NCBI GenBank assembly: GCA_018343915.1
Contig: JABRWF010000001.1
Span: 1,922,001 to 1,986,000, forward strand
Reading direction: 5' to 3'
Length of the DNA: 64,000 nt
Source of the DNA: Agroathelia rolfsii
Lineage: Eukaryota > Basidiomycota > Agaricomycetes > Amylocorticiales > Amylocorticiaceae
Positions 49,346 through 61,474 of the stretch are shown here, one piece after another. The position numbers and the translations under genes are program-made. Below the pieces are notes generated by a model. It was not told where the DNA came from. It was given only the letters and a program-made list of their open reading frames with translations, and searched no databases. The number at the start of each line of letters is the position of its first letter. The stretch's first letter is position 1.

Positions 49346-50535
49346 GGTGGTCCAGCAAGCAGCGTATGTGCAGAAATTCCGGTGTCGCGTTTAGAAGAGT
49401 GGGTCGGCCGGCGGCAGAATTGGCCCAAATCGGAAGCATCGGTCAAGGAAAGTGGCAACAGCCATAAAAGGCAAGTTATATTGCGTAATTCGCATTCGCG
49501 TGTACGCTTGATAAGATGCCGGGTGCTTGGAGTATGCTTACTTGGACGTCTGAGTCCGAGTCGTTATTCCCGTCTCAGGTTACAACATCCTCCTTCTCGA
49601 ACCCGTCTCCATCACACCCAGAATGTGGTGGTAAACACGTGTACCGCCCGGGCGAAAGAGGAACAATGGATGAGCCAGATTGCCACTGATAGTAGACGGA
49701 GGACTTGGAGGAGCGACCCATTCCGGCCCTTGAGCTTGCTGCAGCGTCGTCGCATGGCTGCACTAACTTGAACCTTGTTTGTCACCGGTGTACTAGTGCG
49801 CCTTTGAGGAGGCCATCACCACCCGCAATGACAATAAGATGTGCGATATCAAGTGCAATGTGATATTGAAACCTGTGATGGGAGTGATTATCACCACATC
49901 ATCCTGCGGCAAATGCCACTGGCAGCTGCTGGAGTGGATAATGGGAGGGAAAAGGGGAGTGCCCTCGTTTGTATGTCGGTGGTTGCTTCCGCCACGAGGT
50001 TTTGCTCTTTATGATGATGATGTAGTATGATGATGACAATTTTCCCTTGATGATTGATTACACTGCCTCGCCTTTGTATCCTATCCAAGACTGTGTTATT
50101 ACACTGTGCAAAGGGTGTGCTGTGACCTGCCTGTGGCGGAACTTGAAGCAGGCGCGGTGCAGCGCCAGCAGATATAATCGCCAGAAAAGGCATGCGAGTG
50201 CCTAGCGAGTCCCTGTTGGTTCCAATTACAATCCACTCCACGTGCGCGCGTCTTTTTTATATATTCATTTATTCCCAGAATGCGAATAAAGGCATTAATC
50301 ATGATGACACAGCGCAGAGTGACTGATTCTGGCCCAGTGTGAGCCATAGAGAAAGCGCACACACAGAGACACACAACAACGCCATCATTTCTGTCCCTAC
50401 GCCCCCGGCCTATGTGGGCTGCAGCCAGCTGTCTCCAGCCATCCCCCTCCTCCTGCTTCAGTCCCACCATCTCCGTACTGCCAACTCTGGTCCTTGTTGC
50501 ACAGCACTCAGTCTCTACCTCTGCTTTCTCTACCC
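49346..50535. other. Divergent intergenic region TIM8/IES1
   Basis: 1,190 bp. Plus-strand frames across 49187-49771 are antisense to TIM8 in their first part and Arg/Ser-rich without motifs after. Repeats of TGATGATGA occur at 50012-50060. A CT-rich stretch runs into the IES1 start. No gene recognised. Confidence 0.5.
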
Positions 50536-53060
50536 ATGCCAGACCCCTTCGAACCCTCCTCCCCGACGTCCTCGTCCAAAAACGTCTTTAGGTACCAACC
50601 AACCTGGAACCCCACCGAAGATGGCGTCTCATCGTGAATATCAAATTTCCTTCTATTCACCGCTCCCCTCCTCCCCTGTACCCTGGCCCATCTCCCGTCT
50701 CATTCTCTCTTTGCCTCCTGTCGTTCGCCTCTCTCATCCTGGTTATTATTGTTATGCATATATAGCATAGGCTACTCCAGTCGCAAGGCTCTGCCGATTA
50801 AAAAGCCCGACGCCCACTGGCTTACCCGCGAGGATGTCCAGTTTGATCTGCTCGACTCCATCTTCAACGACAGGAAGGCTGTCTTCTCCACTCCCGTGCC
50901 TGGCCATCCGGATTCGTTTGACAAGGTCTCATTCGGGGACCTGTACATCCATGCCATTTACAACTCGCCAAAATGCTCCAAGGTCATCAAGGACAAGATA
51001 ATGGAGACGCCCGCGTTTGCCATTGAGCTGGGCAAGGTGTCGCTTTTGACGAATATCGGTAGAATCAACACGACGATGGCGTGTGAGTCGTATTTAATTT
51101 TATTTCTTTCACCTATGACGCATCTAATAAATTCGCGCTAATCCTTGGTTACCATAGTCTTTCCGGAAATGAAGACAGCTTTGAGGACATATCACCCTCT
51201 TCCATCTCGTGAGTCATCAATGCAAATATACAACCATGACGTTTACATTCTTACACGCCCACATAGTCCAAAAGACGGATGGTAACCTGACTGACGCACC
51301 TCGGCTCAAAACATGCCTCAAGGCAGCCCTACTCCCGAGCGAGATCAAGTCGTCAAAATATCCTTCGACGCCACAGGAGATCATTGACCTCATTGTACGT
51401 CTCCCATCACCCTCATCACTTTTTTTTGATCACTTTTTTTGCCCAGCGATTAATTCCATTTTTTTTTTGTGCGTCTTTCTTTCACACAGAGAGGCGGCCA
51501 ACAACCGCCTACGAGCGTCGTGAACCTCATCTTCGTCCTCGCCACACACTACGCGCACGGATCCAAGGTCCATTTCGACGGCGTGCTGACCATACTCGAC
51601 CTCTTCCTGCCCAAGACAGACAAGTCCGCCGCGTCGCGTGCACAGGCGTTCCTCTGGCTCATGTTCCACTACCTCGAGGGCGGCGCTGGAGGTCCTGGTG
51701 CCGTCGCGAACCCATTCGATGACGACTTCTCGCGCGCACACCCTGGCAAGGCCCCCGCGCTCCGGCCGGCGTCGCAACACGAGCGACTGCATGGCGACCA
51801 TGATACGGAAGAGGAGATTCGGTGGGGGAAGATGATGGCGAATAGGCGGCTGGCGTTTTTAGAGAAGTTTATGTTGCAGACGGAGAATGATAGGAAGTGG
51901 AAGGTCGTTACGCAGCCTCCGATGACGCAAGGTGAGAGGGAGAGAGGGAGAGTAAATGGCAAAACGCCCCCTTATTTTTATTTATTTATTCATTGGATCA
52001 GTGGGCTTCGGTTTTGCTGAACGGTTGGTTGGTTGTCGTTAGATGCGCCAGATCAGGCACCTCCGCATGTGTATGATCACGATACCCATGCGTTCACACC
52101 GATCTCGAGGAATGGAAGCCATTCATCGTACGGCGATCGTTATCGTCCTCGACATGCTTGTAAGGATTTTCTTGATACTACTCTGCAACTACTCAGTTGG
52201 CCTCTCGAAAACTAATACACATTATCAAAAACAGCCGGATATCCTCCAGGACAAGGCCCGAGAAGCATGCTTGAACGTAAGTAAAAGTGACTCCACCACA
52301 CTAGAAATATCTCAATTTGTTTATCTTATTATCTTATTTTTTATTTTACTTAATTTTTTTCTTCCGGATCGACACTCCCTTTGATTGCGCACACACGTCC
52401 ACTTCTCCCTTCACAGAAGCATGGCTCATGATCCACAACACCAACCCCCTCGAAGACTCGAGCGACGAAGGTGGTGGTGGCGGCGGTGGCAGCAGCGGCG
52501 GTACCACGGCGGTGAAACATTCCGGCCCGTATATCTTGGAAGATTACGGTAAGTGGCCCTTCGCCCTCATCATCGTTTATTTAATCGGCAAAAAGTCGAC
52601 CTTGGCGGGCTCTTCCATTGTTCTCCTTTACGTGCTTTTGTTGTTGATGGTGGTGTTCTTGGCCTTGGCACAAAAATCTGACTTTGACTTGCGCATTGTT
52701 GTCCTTGTTGTCTATTTAGAAAAACGACTAGCGGTGCTCAAACGCCTACGCGGCAAATCGCCTACACCGGAGCCCGCGCCGTCTGACAAGTCGCCCATGG
52801 ACGTCGACGATAGTGATCCTCATCATCCTCACCCTCATCAGCATCATCGCCCCATGGACGTCGACCATGTGCTCACGATCCGTCATCACAACCCCCACCA
52901 GCAATCCACCACATCCACTTCTCGCCGTGGTGGCAAATCGGCCAGTGCTGCTGGGACTACCACTGCCACTGGCACCCGTACCAGACGCAGTGGCGGTGCT
53001 AAAAAGGGCAGTCGGGCAGCGACTGCTCATGCCGTCCCTATAGAGATTGTTGATACTTGA
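50536..53060 (+). CDS. IES1: INO80 chromatin-remodelling complex subunit Ies1
   Basis: Fungal-specific INO80 subunit, nuclear, bound near the Ies1/Arp/Rvb module. Exon 1 (50536 to about 50635) MPDPFEPSSPTSSSKNVFRY ... TEDGVSS splices to IGYSSRKALPIKKPDAHWLT, a junction that needs the acceptor ATATATAG, not the later CATAG. The conserved core follows: EDVQFDLLDSIFNDRKAVFS, VSFGDLYIHAIYNSPKCSKV, KIMETPAFAIELGKVSLLTN, IGRINTTMAFFPEMKTALRT, YHPLPSLQKTDGNLTDAPRL, KTCLKAALLPSEIKSSKYPS, SVVNLIFVLATHYAHGSKVH and SRAQAFLWLMFHYLEGG. The C-terminus is disordered, with His/Pro-rich HHPHPHQHHRP and Arg/Gly/Ser-rich basic sequence. Exons after 51940 are approximate. Confidence 0.92.
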
Positions 53061-53645
53061 AGGAGAAAGAAAGAAAAAAAGAAAAAAAAAGGAAGTGAAC
53101 GATGTGAATGTTTTCTTTTTCTTGTTGTTTTTATTCTATTTTATTGTTTTCTTGGATTTTCTTCCTTTTCTCTTTCTCTCCTTTTTTTATTTTCTTCTCT
53201 TCTTAGAAACTAGTCTGGGGCCTGCGAAAGATCCTCATCTCTCGTCCGGCACTCCTGGACCTGGTCACATATGTAATGTTTAGCCTTGGATGCTGCTGAG
53301 TATGGCGATGGCGGCGGCGGCGGCGGCGGTGGTGGTGATGGTGATGGCTGGGTGTTCGGAGAGATATATGCAATACCAACAAACACAACAAACAGAAAGG
53401 ATAGATGGTATCGAAAGTAGTAGCAATAACAGCAGCAGTAGTAGCACATACACACGCGTATAAACTAATAATACAATGGGAAGGCGTCTCTGTCGTGCCT
53501 TGAATAGTCCATGTATATGTGTTACAACAACACACGCGCTCGAGATTTCCCATCCTCCATCTTACACTCTCACGTACACATTTACATACGCGTGCACACA
53601 TCTTCCTCTCACTAGTCATTCACCAGATCGACTCGCGCCTGGGCT
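53061..53645. other. Intergenic between convergent genes
   Basis: 585 bp shared 3' flank of IES1 and the acyltransferase gene. It holds A-rich and T-rich runs, the GGC/GGT repeat at 53304-53348 and CA-rich sequence. No gene. Confidence 0.6.
53304..53348 (+). repeat. GGC/GGT trinucleotide repeat
   Basis: A run of (GGC)n passing into (GGT)n and GATGGT units, in the non-coding gap between convergent genes. On the minus strand it reads as GCC/ACC repeats and creates chance Pro- and His-rich frames. Confidence 0.85.
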
Positions 53646-55371
53646 TCAACCAGAGAAAAACCTAGCCCAGAGATGGTACACCACAACACCGGGTGCGAAG
53701 AAGCAAAACGCATCAAACACCTCTATCTTGTGACGGAGCCTAAGAGGCACCTTGAGCGGCTCTCTCGCCGCCGTTTTCTGCTGTTGTTGCCTGCCAGATG
53801 ATGATGGCGATGGGCCCGCCAACGAGCCCGTCTCGTAATAGCGCTCAATCATAGCATCTTTCTCGCGCCAAAGCTCGCGCAGCCAGTCGTCGAACTTTTC
53901 GCGCTCTTCTTCAGGCGGGTCGACCTCGAGTGCGGTGGCCGTCGTGGTCACAGCGCCGTGGGAAGTAGCATCGGCTCCGTTTCCATTTCCATTGCCGTTT
54001 CCGTTTGGGAGCGCGCCGGGGTTCGTCGAGGTGAGATCGCCGATGGGCACCTCTTGCGAGACGGAAAAGGAGCGGAGGTGGATGTGAATCGCGGGCGGGG
54101 GGATGCCATTGAAGAAGATGGAGCGGAGGGTGTAGTAGGATTGGCCGTAGGCTAGGCGGGGGATGCCTGTGTGATGGTGGTGATAAGTACAAACACAAAT
54201 CGGGTGATGAAATAGCTATGGTATCACAGACCTGGATAGACCATGGTAATGTCAATCAGGCGCAGGGAGGGTACGCGCGGTGCCAAGGATCGCAAGCTAT
54301 AATGCAATCCCGTTGATCTCGGGAGCAGAGTATGGACCATGTCGGGCTGGATTGTAAATGGGATGATATGATGTCATTAGGACGATGACGTGTAAGATTT
54401 AAAAAGGAGAGGGAGGGACAGGCTTACCATGCCTCTTTTATCAGCAAACTTCTTACTGATAGGACGAGTATCTTTGCTGACGAGTGTTCCTTCGGGATAG
54501 AGCATAAGCGTCAAGGGTTTGTCGGTGTTCTCTGCCATGCGTCCTATACGGGAGAGATGCCTCGATAGTTGAAGCTTGTCTGCAGCCCAAGAACGGGCCA
54601 AGAAGATAAAGTCGTAGAATTGCATACCCTGCAACAACAATCATGCGATGTCATCATCACAGGATAAGTGCATACGTCAAATAACACTGCGTACCCATCC
54701 TGCAATGGGGACCCACTTCAAGCTCCTCTTGAGCACAATGAAAACATCCTTGTGTGTGTTCATGAAATAGGTTAAACACCATGCATAGAGCCAGTCGACG
54801 TAAACCTAATGATAATTACCGGCCGTGGTGTGTGTATGACATGTGTTAGTCGCATGGTAGTTTTGGTATGGGCGGCGTCTCAAGAGGGCAAGACTAAACA
54901 AACCTGGTGGTTGGAGATCATGACACTCTTCTTTGGTAGTCTGAGAGCGACCACCTCGCCAGAAGAATTTCGTTCGACGATCTCGGAAATCTCTTGCTCA
55001 GTGAACCGTCCTTGGCCCTCCCGCTCAAAGGTGATTAGCAGGTGGGTCGGTGCAAACACCTGGGTGGCAAGGACTGGTAATGAATGTGAGACAATATCAA
55101 TAGATGATTACTGTGAATGCTGACTGAGAAAGCAGGCAAAGGAACCCTTGGTGTAGCGTACGCCCTCGACATATGCGTCCTTGGCCCATGGAAACGGCAA
55201 AAGCAGAAGCGGAGCAAGAAATATAATCTGGGCGCCGTTAATCATGGAGCTTCCAACAAGAATGGCCAAGAAGAATGCAAGACCCTTTAGTGTCTGCAAC
55301 CATGTTCTGGGGTATCGCTCTGCTATTGGGATTGAATATTCAGGCTTGTAGCTTGTGCTAGTGGCCGCCAT
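53646..55371 (-). CDS. Lysophospholipid acyltransferase (CST26/LCLAT type)
   Basis: Membrane acyltransferase of the PlsC/LPLAT family, predicted to acylate a lysophospholipid such as lysophosphatidylinositol in the ER. Starts MAATSTSYKPEYSIPIAERY with a long hydrophobic segment (LKGLAFFLAILVGSSMINGA then IIFLAPLLLLPFPW). Catalytic motif 1 is SNHQVYVDWLYAW (the NHxxxxD type), joined across an intron at about 54903. Motif III is LMLYPEGTLVSKDT, with EGT. Later exons give KRGMPDMVHTLLPRSTGLHY and the C-terminal AFCFFAPGVVVYHLWARF, a second hydrophobic segment. An (Asn-Gly)n run near 53990 and a Gln run lie in the variable C-terminal loop. The layout matches yeast Cst26/Psi1 and animal LCLAT1; substrate inferred only. 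Confidence 0.9.
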
Positions 55372-55815
55372 GACGAGAGAGTGCGTCTGCTAATAGTAAT
55401 CCTGGCAGACCCGACGGTCAGCAGCGTGCAGTAAGTGTTGCTTACGGGAATGTTGCTTACGGAGGAGTGCTTTAATTGTGCATGCACCGCCTCCGGCATC
55501 GGCAATACTCAAAGCGATTTGCGGGGGGGATGCCCAAATGGGGATCTCTGATCCGCGGGCACGGCCGCGGGTGTCCGAAGAGGGCAAGAATGCTACGAAT
55601 CATACAACAACAACAGCAGCGACAACTGTCTGTGTTCTCACTCACTCTTTCTGCTCTCCATTATCCACAGTCTCTCCTTTCTCTTGCCCTTCTGCGGCGT
55701 GCTCTCTCACCCTGGCGGCGTCGACAAAGTCTGTATAGATCCCTGCTGCACACGCATACACATATAATCTGCTTGTCATACCAACAAACAATTTATCGCG
55801 CTCTCCTTGCCCACC
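55372..55815. promoter_or_regulatory. Divergent promoter, acyltransferase/hydrolase
   Basis: 444 bp between two divergent starts. CT-rich sequence occurs before the plus-strand start. No TATA box stands out and I see no gene in it. Confidence 0.45.
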
Positions 55816-58800
55816 ATGTCCTCCACGTCTGGCTCTCGCTCGAGGGCTGCCAGGCGCGACACTACACCGACTTATGCAGACAAGGATCACGCTCGTCATA
55901 CCTCCAAATCTAGCTTACCCTACTTCGATGTCTACGCCCCACAACGACGCGCTGCAGACATGCACAAATCCGATCCTGTGCCCCTCTCGACTGAACAAAC
56001 ATGCCCGTCTTTTGATGGCGCAAGTCCCTCATTCACATTCCCCAGCGTAGAATCAGACGAATCTGAAGAAAGTACACACACTACACCACACTCGTACCCA
56101 CTCTCTAGATCCGCAATTTATGGCATACCAGAACCCTATCACCACTGGGAGAACCCTCCCCCACACGCACTTCGCTTTTCTGGCTCATCAACTCAGAGCC
56201 ATTACGACAGTCTTCCTAGGACGCCTGTTGATCTGGATTACTCCTTATCGACCAGGAGTCAGCGCCATGAGCGGTTCCCCGTTGTCGTGGCTGCGCCCGT
56301 TTTGGATGTTGAAGTCATGGACGCCTTGGTGGATGGGATGAACGGCCTTGGAGGCGACGAAAATCTAATTTCAACCCGGCGCTTAGGGCGTCCCAGCTAC
56401 TTGGACATGCCGCCTCTGCCGACCCCTCCCCCAGGCGTAGTGCTCGGCGGTGGCAAGGCGCGTCGACCAAGATCCAAGCAGTCTAAATCGTCCCTTCCTA
56501 GCCCCCCTCTAGAAAACGAGTCCCTTTACCATGACTCATTCTCTTCCAACCGACATACGGTACACACTCCAAAGAGTCATCGAGAGTCTCCCGTGGCAGG
56601 CGACATTGGCTCGACGGTCAAGAATAGTACACCAAAAGAAACACCCATCAAACCTCGTGCTATGACACTGTCTTCACCACCACCTGCATCGGCTGCTGCT
56701 ATATTGGTCACCTCTGAGGCCATACAGAAGCGGTTTTCTGCCCATTCTCTTGAAAACCAGACGAAAACGGTGGCGCCATCCATATCCGAGATCATTCGCA
56801 ATTACGCACCACCAGCTCAACAAGTACGCTCTCGACCCGGTACCGCCAAGAGCTCGCCACATCCCAGTACTGAGCTGAAAAGCACACTTTATGAGGATGG
56901 TGAATCCGAGATAGACGCTCAAACTGCTGATGAAGGCCCAGATGATTTTATCTCTCGGACGTCGATGGACAGCATTGCCGATGAGGTACAGCGTACTGTA
57001 AAAACGTATAACAAGAGCTCCAGGGACCGCTCGTTGCAACACGCCAGGTCGTTCCCTAAGATTGAACAGTCTGTCTACGCCTATCCCGACACATGCATCT
57101 CTTCCCCACGCTCGGAGAAAGCTCCAAAATCGGTATATGCGTCCTCGACGACGTCGACCACGGCACCTCCCTCTCCTTTGGATGTCCTCGGCCTGCGGAC
57201 ACCAACCCCAGAGCAAACAATTGCTCATTATCTGCGATCAAGACGCTTGACGACACTCCTCAAGCTCACACGCGCCCCGCATGCTTCCCGGGAACATCCA
57301 TTAACAATCAGTCTATCGGATCTAGGCGACCCTCACGGTTTCCCGCTTGTCATCTTTTTGGGCTTAGGATGTGTGCGCCATATTATGGGTCTCTATGATG
57401 AGATGGCCGACGCGCTAGGGCTTCGTCTCATTACAATCGATAGGTTCGGAGTTTATCACACTATCTTTCATGGCGCTTTTTTTTTTTTCTAAGAAATGAA
57501 CCACTAACCTGATTTGGTATCCATGTGCAGATGGGGTCTGGGCAAGACTGATACACCCCACTACAAGTCTACGAAGGGGATACCCGAGTGGGCGTCTGTT
57601 GTCGAGGAAGCTCTGGACCAGCTGGGTATCCAGCAGTGCAGTATCATGGCTCATTCTGCCGGCGCACCATATGCACTCTCTTTCGCGAACAGGGTTCCCG
57701 AGCGGATCGTAGGCGATATTTGCTTGCTGGCACCCTGGGTCGGCGGTGGTGAAGGAGGTCGGTGTTTCAATCTAATAAAGATCGTGCCGTAGTTCGAGCT
57801 GCTAATGGCCTTGGGGCTATTATGTTCAACAGGATACAAGTGGCTAAAATACATCCCCAACGGTATCTTGCGCACCGCTCAGGCTGCCGAATGGAAGCTA
57901 CAAGCATGGATGATCGGCAAGCCACCTTCGTTGACTTATGAGGGTATTGGTTACGATGCAAACACTGCGTCACCCATCACATCCAGTTCACTGGGACCGT
58001 CTCTCAAGAGAGGCAAGTCCTTCTCAAAAGGAAATAAAAGGAATACGCCTTCACACGAGACTGCTGCCAAGCCACGTCCTAGTGTGGGCTCTCGGAGTGT
58101 AGGATCCAGCAGCTTCTCGAGCGACTATGACGACTTGCGCGATTTCAACGGCCGTTTCGAGAGCCGGAGTACACTCAACGTCGCACAAGTATCACCCAAT
58201 TCTAATCAGAACACAGACAAGAAGTCGAAACCGAGGCGTTTCCTTGGATTCGGCAAGCCCAAGAATAATGGTAACCCCCAATCGCCGCAGCCCATGCAAG
58301 CGCCTCCTATGAATCGTTTGAAGTCACTGCGTTCGATGGGTTCGCTGAAGAACAAGGCATCAGAACCTACATCTTCGACGAGATGTTACGCTGGCAACCA
58401 CCAACCTTCGCTGCCCAATTCTCCTTCGTTAGGAGGTCTGGAAGTTGGGGGTCTCGACCTGGGCAGGCCCTTCTCTTCCGAATTTTCATCGTCTGCGGAC
58501 CACGTGTCATCGCCCCGCGCTGGAGATGCCTCTGATCGCGCACCGCGACAGGGCCATCGTGCCCGTCGATCAATATCCTTATCGAGCCGTGTACGCTCGG
58601 CCCCATCACCCGCTACGTCGCCGCCATCCTCTCCCGTCCCGAGCTCTCTCGCAATGTCCACAGCAGCTTCGGAGACGAACCTGAAGACGGGAGCGTCGTA
58701 CCAGGCCTCACTGGCCAACGCGCTCATCGCCGCGTCGCACGCCGAGTCCGCCAAGGGCACGCACAGCGATTTGCTGCAGATCCTCAACCACGACCATCAG

Positions 58801-59016
58801 CCGTGGGGGTTCTCGTACACGACGTATCCGCATAGGGTTCGCGTCTGGTACGGCGACAGGGACGAGAAGATTGCGGAGAATGCCGTGCGGTGGATGGAGC
58901 GCAATATGGGCGAGGATCGGTGTACGGTCAAGGTCGTCAAGGGCGCTGATCATAGTTTAATGTTCAAGAGCTCGGTGGTCGTGGAAGTGCTCGAAACGGC
59001 TCGGGAGTTCTGGTGA
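55816..59016 (+). CDS. Large alpha/beta hydrolase with disordered N-terminus and split domain
   Basis: About 1,012 residues. The first 440 are disordered and Ser/Pro-rich (MSSTSGSRSRAARRDTTPTY onward). The hydrolase fold starts near HPLTISLSDLGDPHGFPLVI, with an oxyanion-type FLGLGCVRHIMGLYDEMADA, then ITIDRWGLGKTDTP spliced over an intron (57444-57530). The nucleophile elbow is MAHSAGAPYALSF, so GxSxG reads AHSAG. A second intron (about 57757-57831) joins GEGG to YKWLKYIPNGILRTAQAAEW. Then about 260 disordered residues are inserted where the cap and last strands should be. The fold resumes with WGFSYTTYPHRVRVWYGDRD (catalytic Asp candidate) and KVVKGADHSLMF (catalytic His). All three triad positions are present, so activity is plausible; substrate unknown. 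Confidence 0.85.
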
Positions 59017-60675
59017 CAAAAACCGGGCAAGGCGTATTATTGATTGCTGTTGCCTTGGGGAAGTGCTGTCATGCGAAGAAGTATTTAAAAAAGAAAAGTG
59101 AACTTCTGAATTTTCCTATCTCTCTTCTGTGTTTTCTGTGTTCTCTGTGTTGTCCTTATGCTCGCTCGTTCTAATGAACTAAACCCTGAACAAGATCTCG
59201 ATCCGACTTTTCCTCTTCTTTTGTCCTCCCTCTTCCTCTCCCTCCATGAACGTCGTGTTCCTGCTTCTTGGTTTACCCGTCAAGCCATCACCTCCTTTCA
59301 CCCACCTTCTTCATTATTCATTATTCAGCTGTTTTGGCATTTTTTGCGGAATACATACACACATTCATTGCATTCATTTGTACATACCTGTTCACCTTGA
59401 ATACCCCTGTCACATTTTCGTTTATTTTTTTGTTCCCCCCTCTTCCTCTCCCACTTCATTTTCATGTTCTTCTGGTGTGCCTCGTGGGCTTTATCCCCAA
59501 TTATCTTCCTCCCCTCCCCCGCGTTGGCATTTGTACGATTTCAGATTAGTCTCTTTTTTTGTGTGTGCCTGTACAATTTAGATGACATATCTATATATGA
59601 AAAGAAACTTTTTTTTTTACTATTTCGTTACTGCTACTACACACATTACCGTACATCCAATTTTCTTCATTCGTGCAGTTACGTACGTACCTTAGTATTA
59701 CCATTTTCTTTCTTCATCTGGAATATATAGAATAATTAATCAGACTTTTTTATTTGTTCCTCTCTCCCCATTTTCCGCGCGTTTTTATTCCAGCTTTTAT
59801 TGCTATATGTTTATATGTCTAAGACATATGGTCACCTATCCGCTGGGATTCGAGTCGTAAAAGTGAAAACCTTTTCCACGATCATCTAAACGCTTTCCCC
59901 CCCTCCCCCCTTTTTCACCTTAGGCCTCTTGCTCGTCGTTTTTCGCTATACTACGTATAGTAACACGTCGTCGCTTTCTATCAATTTACCGTAAAAATGT
60001 CAGTTTTTCGTCTTGGCTCTGGCATATTGCTCATCTCCTGTCCCGCGCCGTCGGTCGGGTTTACCTTTATTTCATTCCATTCCATGGATGTCATGATATT
60101 CGTTCGGCTATATGGCGTTAATAGTAACTCAATGTAGCGTCAAGCTAATTGACTTGGATTAAGGCTGGCTAGCTGACTGACTGGTCTTTTAGCACATGTG
60201 CTCTACAACCGATCTTTGACCATGTTCATGTTCATTTCTCGAGGGATCGATCAATAGATGGTCATCATGACTTGGACTACAAGGCGCTACCTGTCAACTA
60301 TGGCGCTATATCAACTATAATACTACTAGTACATCACTGATTCATCATTCTCTTCACCCTGGACATGCGCAGTAATATCAATATCGCACATGGTGATATC
60401 ACGAATTCTCGACCCAAGATCATCTCGACCTGCTGGTGCCAGCTCCTTATTATCCCGGATCAAGCGCTAGAAAATTTTCTAGACTCATACATCGCCCAGG
60501 AGATATTGACGTTGAGTCGCCGTTGACAGCAGCAGTAGCCCCCGAGCCCGGACAAATTCACCATCAGAGAAAACTTTTCAAAGCAAAGAAAAAAAAAAGA
60601 GCTAATAAACCGGCTTGCAGATATAATGGGTTCTTTCTTATGAGGTTATCCATCTCATTATCTTACTTTTCTTTT
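59017..60675. other. Gene-poor T/CT-rich region
   Basis: 1,659 bp. 59100-59780 is heavily T and CT biased and gives several overlapping frames rich in Phe, Ser and Leu, none with a motif. From 59780 on it is mixed sequence with short palindromic pieces. No gene is supported. Confidence 0.6.
60614..60637 (+). repeat. 24-bp direct repeat, copy 1
   Basis: The 24-mer starts CTTGCAGATATAATGG and ends TTCTTTC; it recurs at 61261-61284 with one mismatch (G against A at base 17). The two copies flank the interrupted reading frame at 60676-61155. Confidence 0.85.
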
Positions 60676-61155
60676 TTATGCAAGCAGCTCTTCTTTCTGA
60701 ATGTCTTCAAGTTGGCTGTATAGCCCTGTACCAGATACAAGCGCCTTGGGCTGCAGCACCCCCCAAAATAGTATATCAATCGCTGTGATATATACATCTG
60801 ACAACACGTCCGTCGGGTACAATAGCGTGACTTCATTTTTGGAGATTCCTTCTGTTTTCAACTCATCGTGTTTATCCCTAAGAGACATTCTGTGCTGGTA
60901 CTTCCACACCTCAAGTCTCAAAACATCAACTTCATTAAATGGCTGTGATTTGGTCACTTTGAACGTTTCTAGTAGGTGATAGAGAGCACTGAACTAGGAA
61001 AGGTTTGCCGATGACTCCGGAGGTAACAGGAAGGCACCATACGCCGTACTGGCAAGGGCATCATAGATGGGAAGTTCAGTCTAGAAGAAATGTTGTCCAC
61101 ATGACCATACCATAAGACACTCCCGAAATCGGCCTCCGTCCATCGACCAGGTCAT
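60676..61155 (-). pseudogene. Unidentified frame interrupted by two TAG codons
   Basis: Not recognised. From the ATG at 61155 one minus-strand frame runs 159 codons to a TAA at 60676, broken only by TAG at 61083-61081 and TAG at 60996-60994. The residues look like a real soluble protein: MTWSMDGGRFRECLMVWSCG, then TELPIYDALASTAYGAFLLP, then FSALYHLLETFKVTK and EVDVLRLEVWKYQHRMSLRD, ending LYSQLEDIQKEELLA. Both stops could arise from CAG by one C-to-T change. Alternatively two introns remove them: 61110-61081 (30 nt, too short to be convincing) and 61042-60989 (54 nt, GTATGG to TTCAG, phase-consistent and normal in size). I favour a decayed gene, moderately. Confidence 0.45.
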
Positions 61156-61260
61156 GTTGACGAGTAGGAACGACTCCGAAGGAAGAGAAAGAAATAATTT
61201 CAGTAATAACAATAAAAAAAGAAATTAATGAAAGTTCTAATCTGATACAAAATATACTGA

Positions 61261-61284
61261 CTTGCAGATATAATGGATTCTTTC
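61261..61284 (+). repeat. 24-bp direct repeat, copy 2
   Basis: Second copy of the 24-mer at 60614-60637, one mismatch, same orientation, 647 bp away. It lies about 105 bp upstream of the ATG of the interrupted frame. Confidence 0.85.
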
Positions 61285-61474
61285 ATAGTCCCAGATGTTG
61301 TTCAATACAAAAACAGAACAAAAAGAAGATAAATATATCCAATTTTTTTGAGATTGTCAGTCCGTTGTACCGGCATGAGGGAGGTAAATGAGATGGAAGA
61401 GAAAAGATACAGCACCACCATCTATACACGCCTATTGGCCGCTTTAATTAGCAACTCCTTTCCACCACCTCGTC

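Noticed and set aside
49187..49771. A 194-codon plus-strand frame
   Set aside because: Antisense to TIM8 in its first part, Arg/Ser-rich beyond; TIM8 is securely supported on the other strand.
53203..53619. A His/Arg-rich minus-strand frame
   Set aside because: Produced by the GGC/GGT trinucleotide repeat in the shared 3' flank.
59158..59730. Several overlapping frames with Phe/Ser/Leu-rich products
   Set aside because: CT- and T-rich composition removes stops; no start context, motif or splice signals support a gene.
59838..59870. A GATTCGAGTC string like a tRNA B box
   Set aside because: No A box at the right distance and no clover-leaf pairing could be drawn.
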